The position numbers were made by a program, and so were the translations under genes. A stretch of 50,852 bases of DNA, taken from NCBI RefSeq assembly GCF_903643035.1, contig NZ_CAHJWW010000002.1, forward strand, positions 1 through 50,852, written 5' to 3'. This document shows positions 41,748 to 50,783 of the stretch, in pieces. Each line of letters begins with the position of its first letter. Position 1 is the first letter of the stretch. This DNA is from Sphingomonas bacterium. GTDB lineage: Bacteria > Pseudomonadota > Alphaproteobacteria > Sphingomonadales > Sphingomonadaceae. Under the pieces are notes generated by a model. It ran no database searches, was not told where the DNA came from, and saw only the letters and a program-made list of their open reading frames with translations.

Positions 41748-42641
41748 ATGGTGCAGAGAGAAACCTTGTCGATCAACGCCACGCTTCCGCCGTCACCGTC
41801 GCTGGTGACGGGCTGGATGACCGCCAGTGATGGCGCGCGCATGCCTTACCGGATGAAAGGTGACGGTCCCGCGCTCATCATGGTGCCGGGCTGGTCACAG
41901 TCAGGAGCGATGTTCCAGCATCAGCTCGACCACCTTTCCGACCGCTGGACCGTCATCGTCCCCGATATCCGCGGCCACGGCGAGGCGCCGGAACCGGACG
42001 GAGGTCTTCGTATGGCACGGCTCGCGCGCGATCTTCATGAGCTCATGGCGCATCTGAGCCTCGGCTCGGCCAATCTGCTGGGCTGGTCGATGGGAGCTTC
42101 GGTCCTGTGGGCATTCATCGACCTGTTCGGCACCGATGCGATTGACCGTCTGATCCTGGTCGACCAGCCTTCCATGCTGCTCGCGCTTCCCGGCATGGAC
42201 GAGGAGGAGATCGCCGATGCCGGAGCGATCTTCCCGGTCGATCAGCTCTATCAGCTCTACGCTGCCCTGCGCGGTCCGGACGGCGATGCTACGCGCGCCG
42301 GGTTCGTTGCGGGCATGGTGACCAAATCGATCTCGCCGGTGCTGTACGACTGGATCCTCGACGAAAACGCGAAGACCTCGCCCAAGCTGGTGGCGGAACT
42401 GCTCCTCAGTCACTGCACGAACGACTGGCGCGGCGTGCTTGCCAGGATCGACCGGCCGACGCTGGTGATCGGCGGCAGCGTCAGCCACGTTCCGCCGCGA
42501 TCGCAGCGGTTTATCCACTCGCGCATAGCCGGCTCGACCTACCACGAGTTCGACGCTGAGCACGGCGGAGCCCATTTCCCGTTCCTGGAGGCACCCGACG
42601 CCTTCAACGATGTCGTCGCCGCGTTTCTCTCGGCGAAATGA
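41748..42641 (+). CDS. Alpha/beta hydrolase (cluster 2)
   Basis: This 297-residue hydrolase has the oxyanion region IMVPGWSQSG, PDIRGHGEAPEP and the nucleophile elbow LLGWSMGASV (Ser114). A C-terminal His is in HGGAHFPFLEAPD. It resembles esterases and C-C hydrolases of aromatic pathways. The ATG at 41748 follows the receptor stop by ten bases, but its ribosome site is weak. An in-frame ATG at about 41817 (MTASDGARMPYRM) also fits the usual N-terminus. It is probably co-transcribed with the receptor and the SDR. Confidence 0.85.
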   Translation: MVQRETLSINATLPPSPSLVTGWMTASDGARMPYRMKGDGPALIMVPGWSQSGAMFQHQLDHLSDRWTVIVPDIRGHGEAPEPDGGLRMARLARDLHELMAHLSLGSANLLGWSMGASVLWAFIDLFGTDAIDRLILVDQPSMLLALPGMDEEEIADAGAIFPVDQLYQLYAALRGPDGDATRAGFVAGMVTKSISPVLYDWILDENAKTSPKLVAELLLSHCTNDWRGVLARIDRPTLVIGGSVSHVPPRSQRFIHSRIAGSTYHEFDAEHGGAHFPFLEAPDAFNDVVAAFLSAK

Positions 42642-42725
42642 CGCCGTCATGACCATCGCTGCTGGCCGCACGTCGCCGACCACACGCCATTCTGCCGGCG
42701 CTTGCGTCGATACCGGAGAACAATC

Positions 42726-43505
42726 GTGACCGTTCGCGGACCAGTCAGCAGCGAGCGTCTTGCCGGCCGAGTCTGCGTCGTCTTTGGGGGTGGGGCGCCG
42801 AACGATGGCATGAGCGTGGGTCAGGCCGCGGCGCTTGCCTACGCCGCGGCGGGCGCGGAGGTCGTGATCGTCGACGTTCATGCAGAGAACGGCCGCCGAA
42901 CGGCCGATCTGATCGCCAACGCGATGGTGGTCGAGGCGGACGTCACGGACGAGGCGACGGTCGAGCAGGCCATCCGTGCGACGCTCGCCCGACATGGTCG
43001 ACTGGACGTCCTCCACAACAACGTCGGGGTTCCGATAGCCGGCGACTTCGATACGCTCTCGCACGAGCACTGGACCAGGGGCATGGCGCTCAACTGCATC
43101 GGTGCGGCACTGACGACCCGCCACGCCGTTCCGCATCTGATCGAGGCACGGGGCGTGATCGTGAACGTCTCCAGTATCGCGGCGATACGGCATACGGGTA
43201 TGAACTATGCGATCTACAACGCTTCCAAGGCGGCGCTCGACCAGATGACCGTCGCGGTGGCACTGGAATATGCATCGCGCGGCGTCCGCGCCAACGCGAT
43301 CCTGCCGGGGCTTCTCGACACCGACATGGGCCGGTCGCTCGCCGACCCGGACGATCTGTCGGCGCGCAGCCGGCGCAGTCCGACGGGGGAGCAGGGCGAC
43401 GTCTGGGATGTCGCGCATGCGGCGGTCTTCCTCGCATCCGACGAGGCACGCTACATCAACGGGCACCTGCTGGTGGTCGATGGCGGTCTTTCCCGACGCT
43501 GCTGA
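42726..43505 (+). CDS. Short-chain dehydrogenase/reductase (cluster 2)
   Basis: This 259-residue SDR has a slightly unusual cofactor loop, FGGGAPNDGMSVG (an insertion relative to TGxxxGIG). It also has HNNVGV, catalytic Ser in VNVSSIAAI, the YNASK Tyr/Lys pair and the tail GHLLVVDGGLS. The GTG start has GGAGA at seven bases; the longer frame starts with TTG. It ends three bases before the convergent IclR gene. It likely oxidises a hydroxyl released by the preceding hydrolase, which is inference. Confidence 0.87.
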   Translation: MTVRGPVSSERLAGRVCVVFGGGAPNDGMSVGQAAALAYAAAGAEVVIVDVHAENGRRTADLIANAMVVEADVTDEATVEQAIRATLARHGRLDVLHNNVGVPIAGDFDTLSHEHWTRGMALNCIGAALTTRHAVPHLIEARGVIVNVSSIAAIRHTGMNYAIYNASKAALDQMTVAVALEYASRGVRANAILPGLLDTDMGRSLADPDDLSARSRRSPTGEQGDVWDVAHAAVFLASDEARYINGHLLVVDGGLSRRC

Positions 43506-43508
43506 TCT

Positions 43509-44294
43509 TCAGGCGATCGTCTCCAGTCGGTTGCCGATCAGCAGCGCGCGTTGCTCGATCTTCTCGATGCCGGCCTTGAGCAGGTCATTGATCATGCGCA
43601 CGCGAACCTGGCTAAGACGATCCAGCACTGCCGTGACGCTGATGACCGCGATCCCCTGCCCGGATGGACCACGGATCGGACGTGCGACGGCGCCCATGCC
43701 CGCGACCACCTGCCCGGCATAGTGCGCGTATCCTTGATGCCGCGCCGCATCGACGTGCTCGAAGATGTCATCCGGGCGCACCGAATGGAATTTGGATATC
43801 TCCACGGCGTTGTACTGGATCGAATGCCTGACCTCGGCATCGGTCATGGTTGCCAGCATGGCGACGCCGCCCGCGCTGACGCCGAGCGGCACGCTCTCGC
43901 CCACCGTCAGCGTCTGCGCCTTGATGGGATAGCTGCCCGTCGCGCAGTCGATACAGACCGACTCGTGGCGGTTCCGCACCGAGAGGAAGACCGTGTCCCC
44001 CGTTTCCTTGGCGATCTCGGCGACGATCTCGCGGGCATGGGCGAGGACCGAGAAGCGCCGAGCGGCGATCGCCCCCAGGTTGAACAGGTATACTCCGAGT
44101 CGGAAGCGGCGGCTCTCCGTGTCGCGATCGACAAGGCCGATACGCCCCAACGATACCAGTGCGCGGTAAGCCGTCGCCTTGTCAAATCCCGTGGCCGTGG
44201 CGATCTCGCCCGATGTCATTCCGTGTTCGGACCCGCGCTCGAACGCGCGCAGGATGTCGCCGACGCGCTCGATCGTCTTGGATCCGCCTTCCAT
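43509..44294 (-). CDS. IclR-family transcriptional regulator
   Basis: This 261-residue regulator has an N-terminal winged helix (about 8-65: TIERVGDILRAFERGSEHGMTSGEIATATGFDKATAYRALVSL). The C-terminal effector-binding domain includes VFLSVRNRHESVCIDCATG and AVARPIRGPSGQGIAVISV. GGGAGAGG precedes the ATG. It is divergent from the PPC/Dld/thiolase/ligase operon and convergent with the SDR, so it probably controls cluster 2. IclR proteins respond to aromatic acids or related metabolites. The 44295-44427 gap contains GTTTC-N6-GAAC near 44315-44331, only a faint operator candidate. Confidence 0.9.
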   Translation of the reverse strand: MEGGSKTIERVGDILRAFERGSEHGMTSGEIATATGFDKATAYRALVSLGRIGLVDRDTESRRFRLGVYLFNLGAIAARRFSVLAHAREIVAEIAKETGDTVFLSVRNRHESVCIDCATGSYPIKAQTLTVGESVPLGVSAGGVAMLATMTDAEVRHSIQYNAVEISKFHSVRPDDIFEHVDAARHQGYAHYAGQVVAGMGAVARPIRGPSGQGIAVISVTAVLDRLSQVRVRMINDLLKAGIEKIEQRALLIGNRLETIA

Positions 44295-44427
44295 CCGCCT
44301 CTCCCGCCGTTTCGATTAGTGAACTCGGCGTGCAGATATTTGTCGAAAGATGGCGGCAGGGCAAGATGGCTGTTCGCCGTTGCACGCCATTCATCCAATC
44401 GGGAAGCCGATGACGGAGGAGAATGGC

Positions 44428-44961
44428 GTGGAACATCGATGCGCCGTGGGGATGCGCACGGTCGTGCATCCCGGTGCGCCGCTACCGGCCCGGGCACAGG
44501 CTGTCGAGGTGGAGGTTTCATCGTCCATGCGGTTGGTCGTGCCGCCGGGACGCGACCTGTTCGACGTGGTTCATGAAAGGCTTCAGGCTGTCCGCGCCGA
44601 CGGCGGCTCGTTCACGCTGGGGGAAGGCACGGTCGATCGCCTCAGCGTGATGACGGGCGGTGCCGGGCGCGATGGACTGCCGATGGGCTTCCACGGTCCC
44701 CGTGCGATGGACGGCCCCCTCACCGTCGTCGCGGGAGCCGCCGGCTCCGGTATCGATGAAAGGGGCGAACGCTTCACTCACTGCCACGCCGCCTTTCGCG
44801 ACAGCTGCAGACGCCTCGTCGGAGGACACCTGATTCCGGGCGAGACGATCGCGGGAACAAGCGGCATCGTCGTCGAATTGACCGCACTCAACGGTGGACG
44901 GTTCCGCCGTCGGTTCGACCCCGAAACGCTGTTCAGCATCTTCCATCCGGAGCGGGCATGA
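44428..44961 (+). CDS. PPC/DUF296-domain protein, first of two
   Basis: This 177-residue protein contains a PPC (plant and prokaryote conserved, DUF296) domain. The C-terminal half reads GPLTVVAGAAGSG, ERFTHCHAAF and GGHLIPGETIAGTSGIVVEL. The H-x-H and GGHL features are the conserved metal-site elements of bacterial PPC trimers. Bacterial members have no settled function. I chose the GTG at 44428 because GGAGGAG stands six bases upstream; ATG 44410 is in frame but has only GGGAAG very close. It starts an operon with overlapping genes (ATGA with the next). Confidence 0.75.
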   Translation: MEHRCAVGMRTVVHPGAPLPARAQAVEVEVSSSMRLVVPPGRDLFDVVHERLQAVRADGGSFTLGEGTVDRLSVMTGGAGRDGLPMGFHGPRAMDGPLTVVAGAAGSGIDERGERFTHCHAAFRDSCRRLVGGHLIPGETIAGTSGIVVELTALNGGRFRRRFDPETLFSIFHPERA

Positions 44962-45299
44962 GCGCGATCCTGCTGAAGCTGCAGCCCAACCAGGATATGA
45001 CCGAAGGGCTTGAAGCGGCGATAGCCGCCGTAGGCATGCGTCATGCGCGCGTCGTGGCCGCTGTCGGCAGTCTCGTCGAGGGTGTGATCCATCGCGGAGC
45101 CGGGGTCGAGATCGTCGAGGGACCAGCGGTCGAGATCGCGGCGCTCAGTGGCGAAGTGCATGTTGATGGAACGTCGAGGCTCCACGGCTTCATGATCCGC
45201 CAGAACGCGGAGGTCGTGGAAGGCGAGCTGATGCGCGGGTGCAACGCGGTCGGCGTGACGTTCGAGCTGTTGCTGGAAGCGAGCGGCGAGCGATGCTGA
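44958..45299 (+). CDS. PPC/DUF296-domain protein, second of two
   Basis: This 113-residue minimal PPC domain reads ARVVAAVGSLVEGVIHRGAG, EGPAVEIAALSGEVH, RLHGFMIRQNAEVVEGELMRGCNAVGVTFELLLE. Here the usual HxH stretch reads RLHG and the GGHL reads EGEL, so the metal site seems altered relative to its partner. The two may form a mixed assembly, one member catalytic and one structural. That is inference. It overlaps both neighbours (ATGA before, seven bases with the dehydrogenase after), showing tight coupling. Confidence 0.75.
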   Translation: MSAILLKLQPNQDMTEGLEAAIAAVGMRHARVVAAVGSLVEGVIHRGAGVEIVEGPAVEIAALSGEVHVDGTSRLHGFMIRQNAEVVEGELMRGCNAVGVTFELLLEASGERC

Positions 45300-47014
45300 A
45301 GGCGAACCTCATCCTGTCCTTGCGTGACGTGGTCGGTCGCTCGCAGGTTCTCGTGACCAGCCGTGGCACCAGACGCTATTGGCAGGGCTATCGCACGGAG
45401 CCAGGTCACGGTTCGACGCGGTCCGGCATGTTGGCCGTCGTCAGGCCGGGCACGCTTGTCGAACTCTGGCGTGTTCTCCGGGTGCTGGTGGCGCAGGAAG
45501 TCGCGATCATCGTCCAGGCGGCGAATACCGGGCTGACGGGAGGGTCGACGCCCGACGACCGCATCGATCGTCCCGTCGTCATCATCAACACGATGCGGCT
45601 GCAGGGCATCCATCTCGTGGCGGGCGGCACCCAGGTGATCTGTCTTCCCGGCGCGACCCTCCATCGGCTGGAAAAGGTGGTGCGGGCCGTCGGGCGCGAG
45701 CCGCATTCCGTAATCGGCTCGTCATGCTTCGGTGCGTCGGTGATCGGCGGCGTGTGCAACAGTTCAGGAGGGGCGCTGGTCCGTCGCGGGCCGGCCTACA
45801 CCGAGGCGGCGCTGTTCGCGCGGATCGAGGCGGATGGCACACTCCGGCTCGTGAACCGTCTTGGCGTCGATCTGGGCGACGATCCCGAGACGATGCTGGC
45901 CCGTCTCGAACAGGGAGACCTCGTCGAAGGCACCGAAATCCTGCCGGCTTCCGACCCGGACTACCACGATCACGTACGCGCGATCGACGAAGCCACCCCG
46001 GCCCGGTTCAACGCCGATCCGCGCCGGTTGCACGACGCGTCGGGAAGCGCGGGCCGGCTGGTGGTGTTCGCCGTGCGGCTTGACACCTTTTTCCGAGAGG
46101 AAGCGGGCGCGACCTTCTATCTCGGCACCAACGACCCGGGCGAACTCACCGATCTGCGGCGCCGGCTGCTTTCGGCTGGCCAGGATCTTCCCGTGTCGGC
46201 CGAATACCTCCACCGCGACGCGTTCGACATCGCCGATCGCTATGGCCGAGACACCTTCATTGCCATCCGACTGCTCGGCACCGACCGGTTGCCGCTTCTG
46301 TTCGCGCTGAAGGCAAGGGTCGACGGGTTCGGGGCGGCCATCGGCCTCGCGGACCTGTCCGAGCGTATCCTGCAGCGCATCGGCAGGCTGCTTCCGGACC
46401 ATCTGCCCGCACGGCTGCGTCAATGGCGCGCGCGCTTCGAGCACCATCTCATCCTGACCATCGGCGCGGACTCCCTCGCACCGACGCGGGACATGCTCGC
46501 GGAAATGCTGCCCTCGGCAAGCGGCGATCTGTTCGAGTGTACCGCGGACGAAGCGTCCAGAGCGTCTCTTCACCGCTTCGTGACCGCCGGCGCAGCCGTC
46601 CGATACCGCGCGGTTCACCGCAAGACGACCTCAGGCATCGTGGCGCTCGACGTGGCGCTGCCGCGTAACGCTGCCGATTGGTTCGCCGCCTTGCCCGAGA
46701 CGCTTGATGACGAGGTCGTCGCCGTGCTGCGCTACGGTCACTTCCTCTGTCATGTGTTCCATCGGGACTATATCATCCGCCGGTCCGCCGAAGCCTCGGC
46801 GATCAAGGCAGAACTTGTGCGCAGGCTGGACGAGGAAGGCGCCGAGTATCCCGCTGAGCATAATGTCGGACGCCAGTATCGGGCCAAGCCGGCGCTCGCC
46901 GCTTTCTACAAGGCGCTTGATCCGACCAATCGGCTCAATCCCGGCATCGGCATGACCCCGACGGGTCCATCCTGGGGCGAGCAGACCATGAAACAGGAGG
47001 AATCGCATGACTGA
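45293..47014 (+). CDS. FAD-linked D-lactate dehydrogenase family protein (Dld type)
   Basis: This 573-residue protein is of the membrane-associated Dld family. The FAD-binding PCMH domain contains IIVQAANTGLTGGSTP, HSVIGSSCFGASVIGGVCNSSGG and FAVRLDTF. The long C-terminal membrane-binding and cap domain ends with AEHNVGRQYRAKPALAAFYKALDPTNRLNPGIG. Dld oxidises D-lactate to pyruvate and reduces quinone. Inside a catabolic operon it may act on another (R)-2-hydroxyacid. The ATG overlaps the PPC gene by seven bases, and the end overlaps the thiolase by eight. Length and motifs are complete. Confidence 0.88.
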   Translation: MLKANLILSLRDVVGRSQVLVTSRGTRRYWQGYRTEPGHGSTRSGMLAVVRPGTLVELWRVLRVLVAQEVAIIVQAANTGLTGGSTPDDRIDRPVVIINTMRLQGIHLVAGGTQVICLPGATLHRLEKVVRAVGREPHSVIGSSCFGASVIGGVCNSSGGALVRRGPAYTEAALFARIEADGTLRLVNRLGVDLGDDPETMLARLEQGDLVEGTEILPASDPDYHDHVRAIDEATPARFNADPRRLHDASGSAGRLVVFAVRLDTFFREEAGATFYLGTNDPGELTDLRRRLLSAGQDLPVSAEYLHRDAFDIADRYGRDTFIAIRLLGTDRLPLLFALKARVDGFGAAIGLADLSERILQRIGRLLPDHLPARLRQWRARFEHHLILTIGADSLAPTRDMLAEMLPSASGDLFECTADEASRASLHRFVTAGAAVRYRAVHRKTTSGIVALDVALPRNAADWFAALPETLDDEVVAVLRYGHFLCHVFHRDYIIRRSAEASAIKAELVRRLDEEGAEYPAEHNVGRQYRAKPALAAFYKALDPTNRLNPGIGMTPTGPSWGEQTMKQEESHD

Positions 47015-48173
47015 TGCCGCCATCGTCGGCTGGGCGCATACGCCGTTCGGCAAGCTCGCGGCGCCCGACGTCGAGCATCTCATCGCTTCGGTGACCGGGC
47101 CAGCGCTCGATCATGCCGGCGTTCCGGCCGACATGGTCGACGGTATATTCGTCGGCACCTTCAATCAGGGTTTCTCGAAGCAGGGTTTCGAAGGTGCGCA
47201 GGTTTCGCTGGCGATCCCGGAACTGGCCCATGTGCCGGCGGTCCGGGTCGAGAACGCCTGCGCGACCGGGTCGGCGGCCATCCACGCCGCGCTGGACTTC
47301 CTTGATGCCGGGCGCGGACGCGTCGCGCTGGTCGTCGGTGCGGAGAAGATGACCGCAGTGCCGACGGCCGTGGCGAGCGACATCCTGCTGAGCGCCAGCT
47401 ATCGTCCGGAGGAGGCAGACGTCGACGGCGGCTTCGCCGGGCTCTTCGGCCGCATCGCCGCCAACTATTTTCAACGCTATGGCGATCGTAGCGAGGAATT
47501 GGCGATGATCGCCGCCAAGAACCATGCGAACGGCGTCGCCAACCCCTATGCCCAGATGCGCAAGGATCTCGGCTTCGAGTTCTGCAACGCGGTTTCCGAG
47601 CGCAATCCGTTCGTGGCGGCACCGCTGCGTCGGACCGACTGCTCGCTGATCTCGGACGGCGCCGCGGCGATGGTGATCGCGACGCGGGAGGTCGCGGAGG
47701 GTCTTGACCGCGCCATCGGCTTCCGGGCGCGCGTTCAGGTGAACGACCACCTTCCCTTGTCGCGTCGCGATCCCACTGCGTTCGAAGGCGGAAGGAGAGC
47801 GTGGCGTTCGGCACTCGAAACGGCCGGCGTATCGCTGGACGATCTGGATTTCGTCGAGACGCATGACTGCTTCACGATCGCCGAGCTGATCGAATACGAG
47901 GCGATGGGGCTGACCCCACCCGGCGAAGGGTATCGCGTGGTGCGCGAGGGCTGGGCTCGCAAGGACGGTCGTCTGCCGATCAATCCGTCCGGCGGCCTGA
48001 AGGCGAAAGGCCACCCGATCGGCGCGACGGGGGTATCGCAGCACGTCATGGCGTGCCTCCAGCTGACGGGGCAGGCTGGCGACATGCAGCTCGGCGATCC
48101 GTCGCTCGCCGGTGTCTTCAACATGGGCGGCGCGGCCGTCGCGAACTATGTCTCCATCCTGGAACGGCGGTGA
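47007..48173 (+). CDS. Thiolase / SCP-x-like acyltransferase
   Basis: This 388-residue thiolase-fold protein has the nucleophile region VENACATGSAAIHAALD (Cys near residue 86), HDCFTIAE and the C-terminal NPSGGLKAKGHPIGATG. It belongs to the SCP-x/lipid-transfer thiolase branch that often works with a DUF35 OB-fold partner in side-chain or ring cleavage. No DUF35 gene is present here. AGGAGGAATCGC ahead of the ATG is an excellent ribosome site. It overlaps the Dld-like gene by eight bases and the ligase start by one (TGATG). Confidence 0.9.
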   Translation: MTDAAIVGWAHTPFGKLAAPDVEHLIASVTGPALDHAGVPADMVDGIFVGTFNQGFSKQGFEGAQVSLAIPELAHVPAVRVENACATGSAAIHAALDFLDAGRGRVALVVGAEKMTAVPTAVASDILLSASYRPEEADVDGGFAGLFGRIAANYFQRYGDRSEELAMIAAKNHANGVANPYAQMRKDLGFEFCNAVSERNPFVAAPLRRTDCSLISDGAAAMVIATREVAEGLDRAIGFRARVQVNDHLPLSRRDPTAFEGGRRAWRSALETAGVSLDDLDFVETHDCFTIAELIEYEAMGLTPPGEGYRVVREGWARKDGRLPINPSGGLKAKGHPIGATGVSQHVMACLQLTGQAGDMQLGDPSLAGVFNMGGAAVANYVSILERR

Positions 48174-49741
48174 TGAGGCGCTCGTCGCAGCGGGTGATGA
48201 ATCTCGCTCACATGCTGCGCCAAGCTGCGCGGCGTCATCCCGGTGGCATCGCCTTCGTGCATCGCGATCGGGTGCTGAGCTGGGCCGAGCTCGACGACCG
48301 GGTGGACGCCTTCGTCAACGTGCTGGCGGAACGTGGCGTCGCGAAGGGTGATCGCGTGCTCGTCCAATCGCGCAACTCGCATCAGCTCGTCGAGACGATG
48401 TTCGCCTGTTTCCGGATCGGCGCGGTGTGGGTGCCGACCAACTTCCGCCAGACGCCCGGCGAGGTTGCATGGCTTGCGCAATCGAGCGGTGCGCAGCTTA
48501 TGGTGTGTGACGCACACTTCCCCGACCACTCCGCCGCCTGCGCGATCCCTGACGTCATCGCGATCGGGTCCGGTGACGATGCCGATTACGACGGGCTGAT
48601 CGACAGCCGCCGGGGGCGACCGTTCCGCGACGCCGATGTCGAGCACGATGATCCCTGCTGGTTCTTCTACACCTCGGGGACCACGGGTCGGCCCAAGGCG
48701 GCGGTCCTGACCCATGGTCAGATGGCGTTCGTCATCACCAACCATCTTTGCGATCTGATGCCGGCCACCACCGATCGCGACGCGTCTCTGGTCGTGGCGC
48801 CGTTGACGCATGGAGCCGGCGTCCATCTGCTGACCCAGGTCGCCCGCGGTGCCAAGACCGTGTTGCCGGGAGGTGACCGTTTCGACGCCGGCGAGGCATG
48901 GGCGCTGGTTGAGCGCTGGGGCGTCACGAACATGTTCACGGTTCCCACGATCCTGAAGCTGCTGGTCGAGCATCCTTCCATCGATCAGCACGACCACGGA
49001 TCGCTGCGGCACGTGATCTACGCTGGTGCACCGATGTACCGTGCCGACCAGAAGCGGGCGCTTGCCGTGCTTGGTCCCGTGCTCGTGCAGTATTTCGGGC
49101 TGGGCGAGGTGACCGGTGCGATCACCGTTCTGCGCCCCGAGGACCACCATGCCGAGGACGGCCCAACCATCAAGCCGGCCACCTGCGGCCGCGAACGCAC
49201 AGGCATGCAGGTGTCGATCCAGAACGTGGAAGGCCGGGAAGTCGGGGCTGGCGAAACAGGTGAGATATGCGTCTGTGGTCCGGCGGTGTTCGCCGGGTAT
49301 CACGACAATGACGAGGCGAACGCGAAGGCTTTCCGCGATGGCTGGTTCCGAACCGGCGACCTTGGCCATCTAGATGCCGAAGGCGACCTGTTCATCACCG
49401 GCCGGGCCTCCGACATGTTCATTTCCGGCGGATCGAACGTCTATCCGCGCGAGATCGAGGAGAAGATCCTGACGCACGAGGCGATCGACGAGGTCGCCGT
49501 CGTCGGTATGCCTGATCCGGTCTGGGGCGAGATCGGCGTCGCGGTCTGCGTGCTTCGGCCTGACATCGAACTTACCGATGTCGCGTTGGTGGAGTGGCTC
49601 AAAGGGCGGATCGCCTCCTACAAACTTCCCCGGCGGGTGATCTTCTGGGACTCCCTACCAAAATCCGGATACGGCAAGGTCACGAAGGCAGCCGTAAAGC
49701 AGGCTCTTGCCGATAGGGGCGGTGCGGATGCCGCTGCATAG
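48173..49741 (+). CDS. Acyl-CoA ligase (class I adenylate-forming)
   Basis: This 522-residue ligase has the P-loop FFYTSGTTGRPKAAVLTH at about 165-181, the A5-type YFGLGEVTG, the A7-A8 GWFRTGDLGHLDAEGDLFITGRASDMF with SGGSNVYPREIE and the A10 Lys in LPKSGYGKVTK. It converts a carboxylic acid to its CoA thioester with ATP and thus feeds the adjacent thiolase. I chose the ATG overlapping the thiolase stop; an in-frame ATG at 48197 is an alternative. It is the last gene of the operon, and a 7-bp dyad follows 14 bases after the stop. Confidence 0.92.
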   Translation: MRRSSQRVMNLAHMLRQAARRHPGGIAFVHRDRVLSWAELDDRVDAFVNVLAERGVAKGDRVLVQSRNSHQLVETMFACFRIGAVWVPTNFRQTPGEVAWLAQSSGAQLMVCDAHFPDHSAACAIPDVIAIGSGDDADYDGLIDSRRGRPFRDADVEHDDPCWFFYTSGTTGRPKAAVLTHGQMAFVITNHLCDLMPATTDRDASLVVAPLTHGAGVHLLTQVARGAKTVLPGGDRFDAGEAWALVERWGVTNMFTVPTILKLLVEHPSIDQHDHGSLRHVIYAGAPMYRADQKRALAVLGPVLVQYFGLGEVTGAITVLRPEDHHAEDGPTIKPATCGRERTGMQVSIQNVEGREVGAGETGEICVCGPAVFAGYHDNDEANAKAFRDGWFRTGDLGHLDAEGDLFITGRASDMFISGGSNVYPREIEEKILTHEAIDEVAVVGMPDPVWGEIGVAVCVLRPDIELTDVALVEWLKGRIASYKLPRRVIFWDSLPKSGYGKVTKAAVKQALADRGGADAAA

Positions 49742-50069
49742 TCTTGGTACGATATGTCCGATGGTATCGGACAACAGTTCAACGTGGATCGCACCGTCTG
49801 CGGACGTGATCTGCGACGTTGAAGTCGGTACCTTGGCCAGCATCTGAATTGATACCGTTGTCCGGGGAGATGATACCCGCATTATAGGGGATCGTTCTGA
49901 TATCTTCAATTCACGCTAAGATCAGATCGCCCACAGAAGCCTGTTGCGCTTGCGCTTGCGCAGCGAGCCTGAGTTACCGGTGCGGCGATCGCCGATCTCC
50001 AGCGCCGCTGTGCGACTTTGGACCGGATGGTAGCCGCAGTGCAAGTCGCGGGGATGTTTCCTGACGCTG
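49742..50069. other. 328-base intergenic region after the ligase
   Basis: No coding frame is supported. The first part holds a perfect dyad (49755-49773), and GATACCGTTGTCC near 49851-49863 resembles part of it in the other orientation. The rest separates the cluster 2 operon from the convergent HutC-like gene and shows nothing I recognise. Confidence 0.4.
49755..49773. terminator. Perfect 7-bp inverted repeat after the ligase operon
   Basis: TGTCCGA-TGGTA-TCGGACA starts 14 bases after the ligase stop. It could be a terminator stem (without a T run) or an operator. Position favours termination; the symmetric, AT-containing form would also suit a regulator. Confidence 0.4.
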
Positions 50070-50783
50070 TCAGTACGAAGATGGCATCCTCCCAGCCGGT
50101 CGGTCGCCCGGGGTGAACGACGCGACCAGGTCGTAGCGGTCGCCTGGAAAGGTCTGCCGCACATAGGTGATCGGCTCGTCGAGCTGCCACGTCCATCGCT
50201 CCACCTGGAGACAGGCGGTTCCCGCCGCGATGCTCAGCGCGCGCGCCACCGCCCGGTCGGCGGCGACCGCGCGGATGCGATGTCGCGCTCCGGTCCAGCC
50301 GACATGCGCGAGCAGCCAGTTGCCTGGCGCGACCTCGGCGAACGGCTCGGCGGCGGCGTCGGGCACGGCGGTGAGCGAGATCAGCCGCCATTCGAGCGCG
50401 AACGGGGCGTCGCCCTCATCGTGCACTCCCGTCACGAGCAGCGCGGGGGCGGCGAGCGACGCCGTCTCGCCGCCGCGGGCGGGTCGCACCCGATCCGGCC
50501 GCCAGCGATGGACGCCGCCACGGTCGGCGATGACCTGCGCCAAGTCGGGCACCGCCAGCACCGCCGACTGGGCGGCGGGCTTGGCGACGAACGATCCTGC
50601 CCTGCGCCGCCGCTCGATCAGCCCGGCGCGCGCCAGCGCCTCCAGCGCCTTGCTGACGGTGGCGCGCGAGCAGGCGTAACGGGCGACCAACTCGTGCTCG
50701 AACGGGATGCGCATCCCCGGCCGCCACTCGCCCGAGCGGATGCGCTCCTCGATTTCCGAGCGGATGCGCTCGCTCAGCGTCAC
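50070..50783 (-). CDS. hutC: HutC-like GntR-family repressor of histidine utilisation
   Basis: This 237-residue protein has an N-terminal winged helix (LSERIRSEIEERIRSGEWRPGMRIPFEHELVARYACSRATVSKALEALARAGLIERRRRAGSFV). The UTRA domain has HVGWTGARHRIRAVAADRAVA, CLQVERWTW and a closing VRQTFPGDRYDLVASFTP, all close to HutC. It normally represses hut genes and is released by urocanate. The GTG start overlaps the stop of the upstream gene (GTGA). That gene's tail looks like HutF, which supports the assignment. Confidence 0.8.
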   Translation of the reverse strand: MTLSERIRSEIEERIRSGEWRPGMRIPFEHELVARYACSRATVSKALEALARAGLIERRRRAGSFVAKPAAQSAVLAVPDLAQVIADRGGVHRWRPDRVRPARGGETASLAAPALLVTGVHDEGDAPFALEWRLISLTAVPDAAAEPFAEVAPGNWLLAHVGWTGARHRIRAVAADRAVARALSIAAGTACLQVERWTWQLDEPITYVRQTFPGDRYDLVASFTPGDRPAGRMPSSY

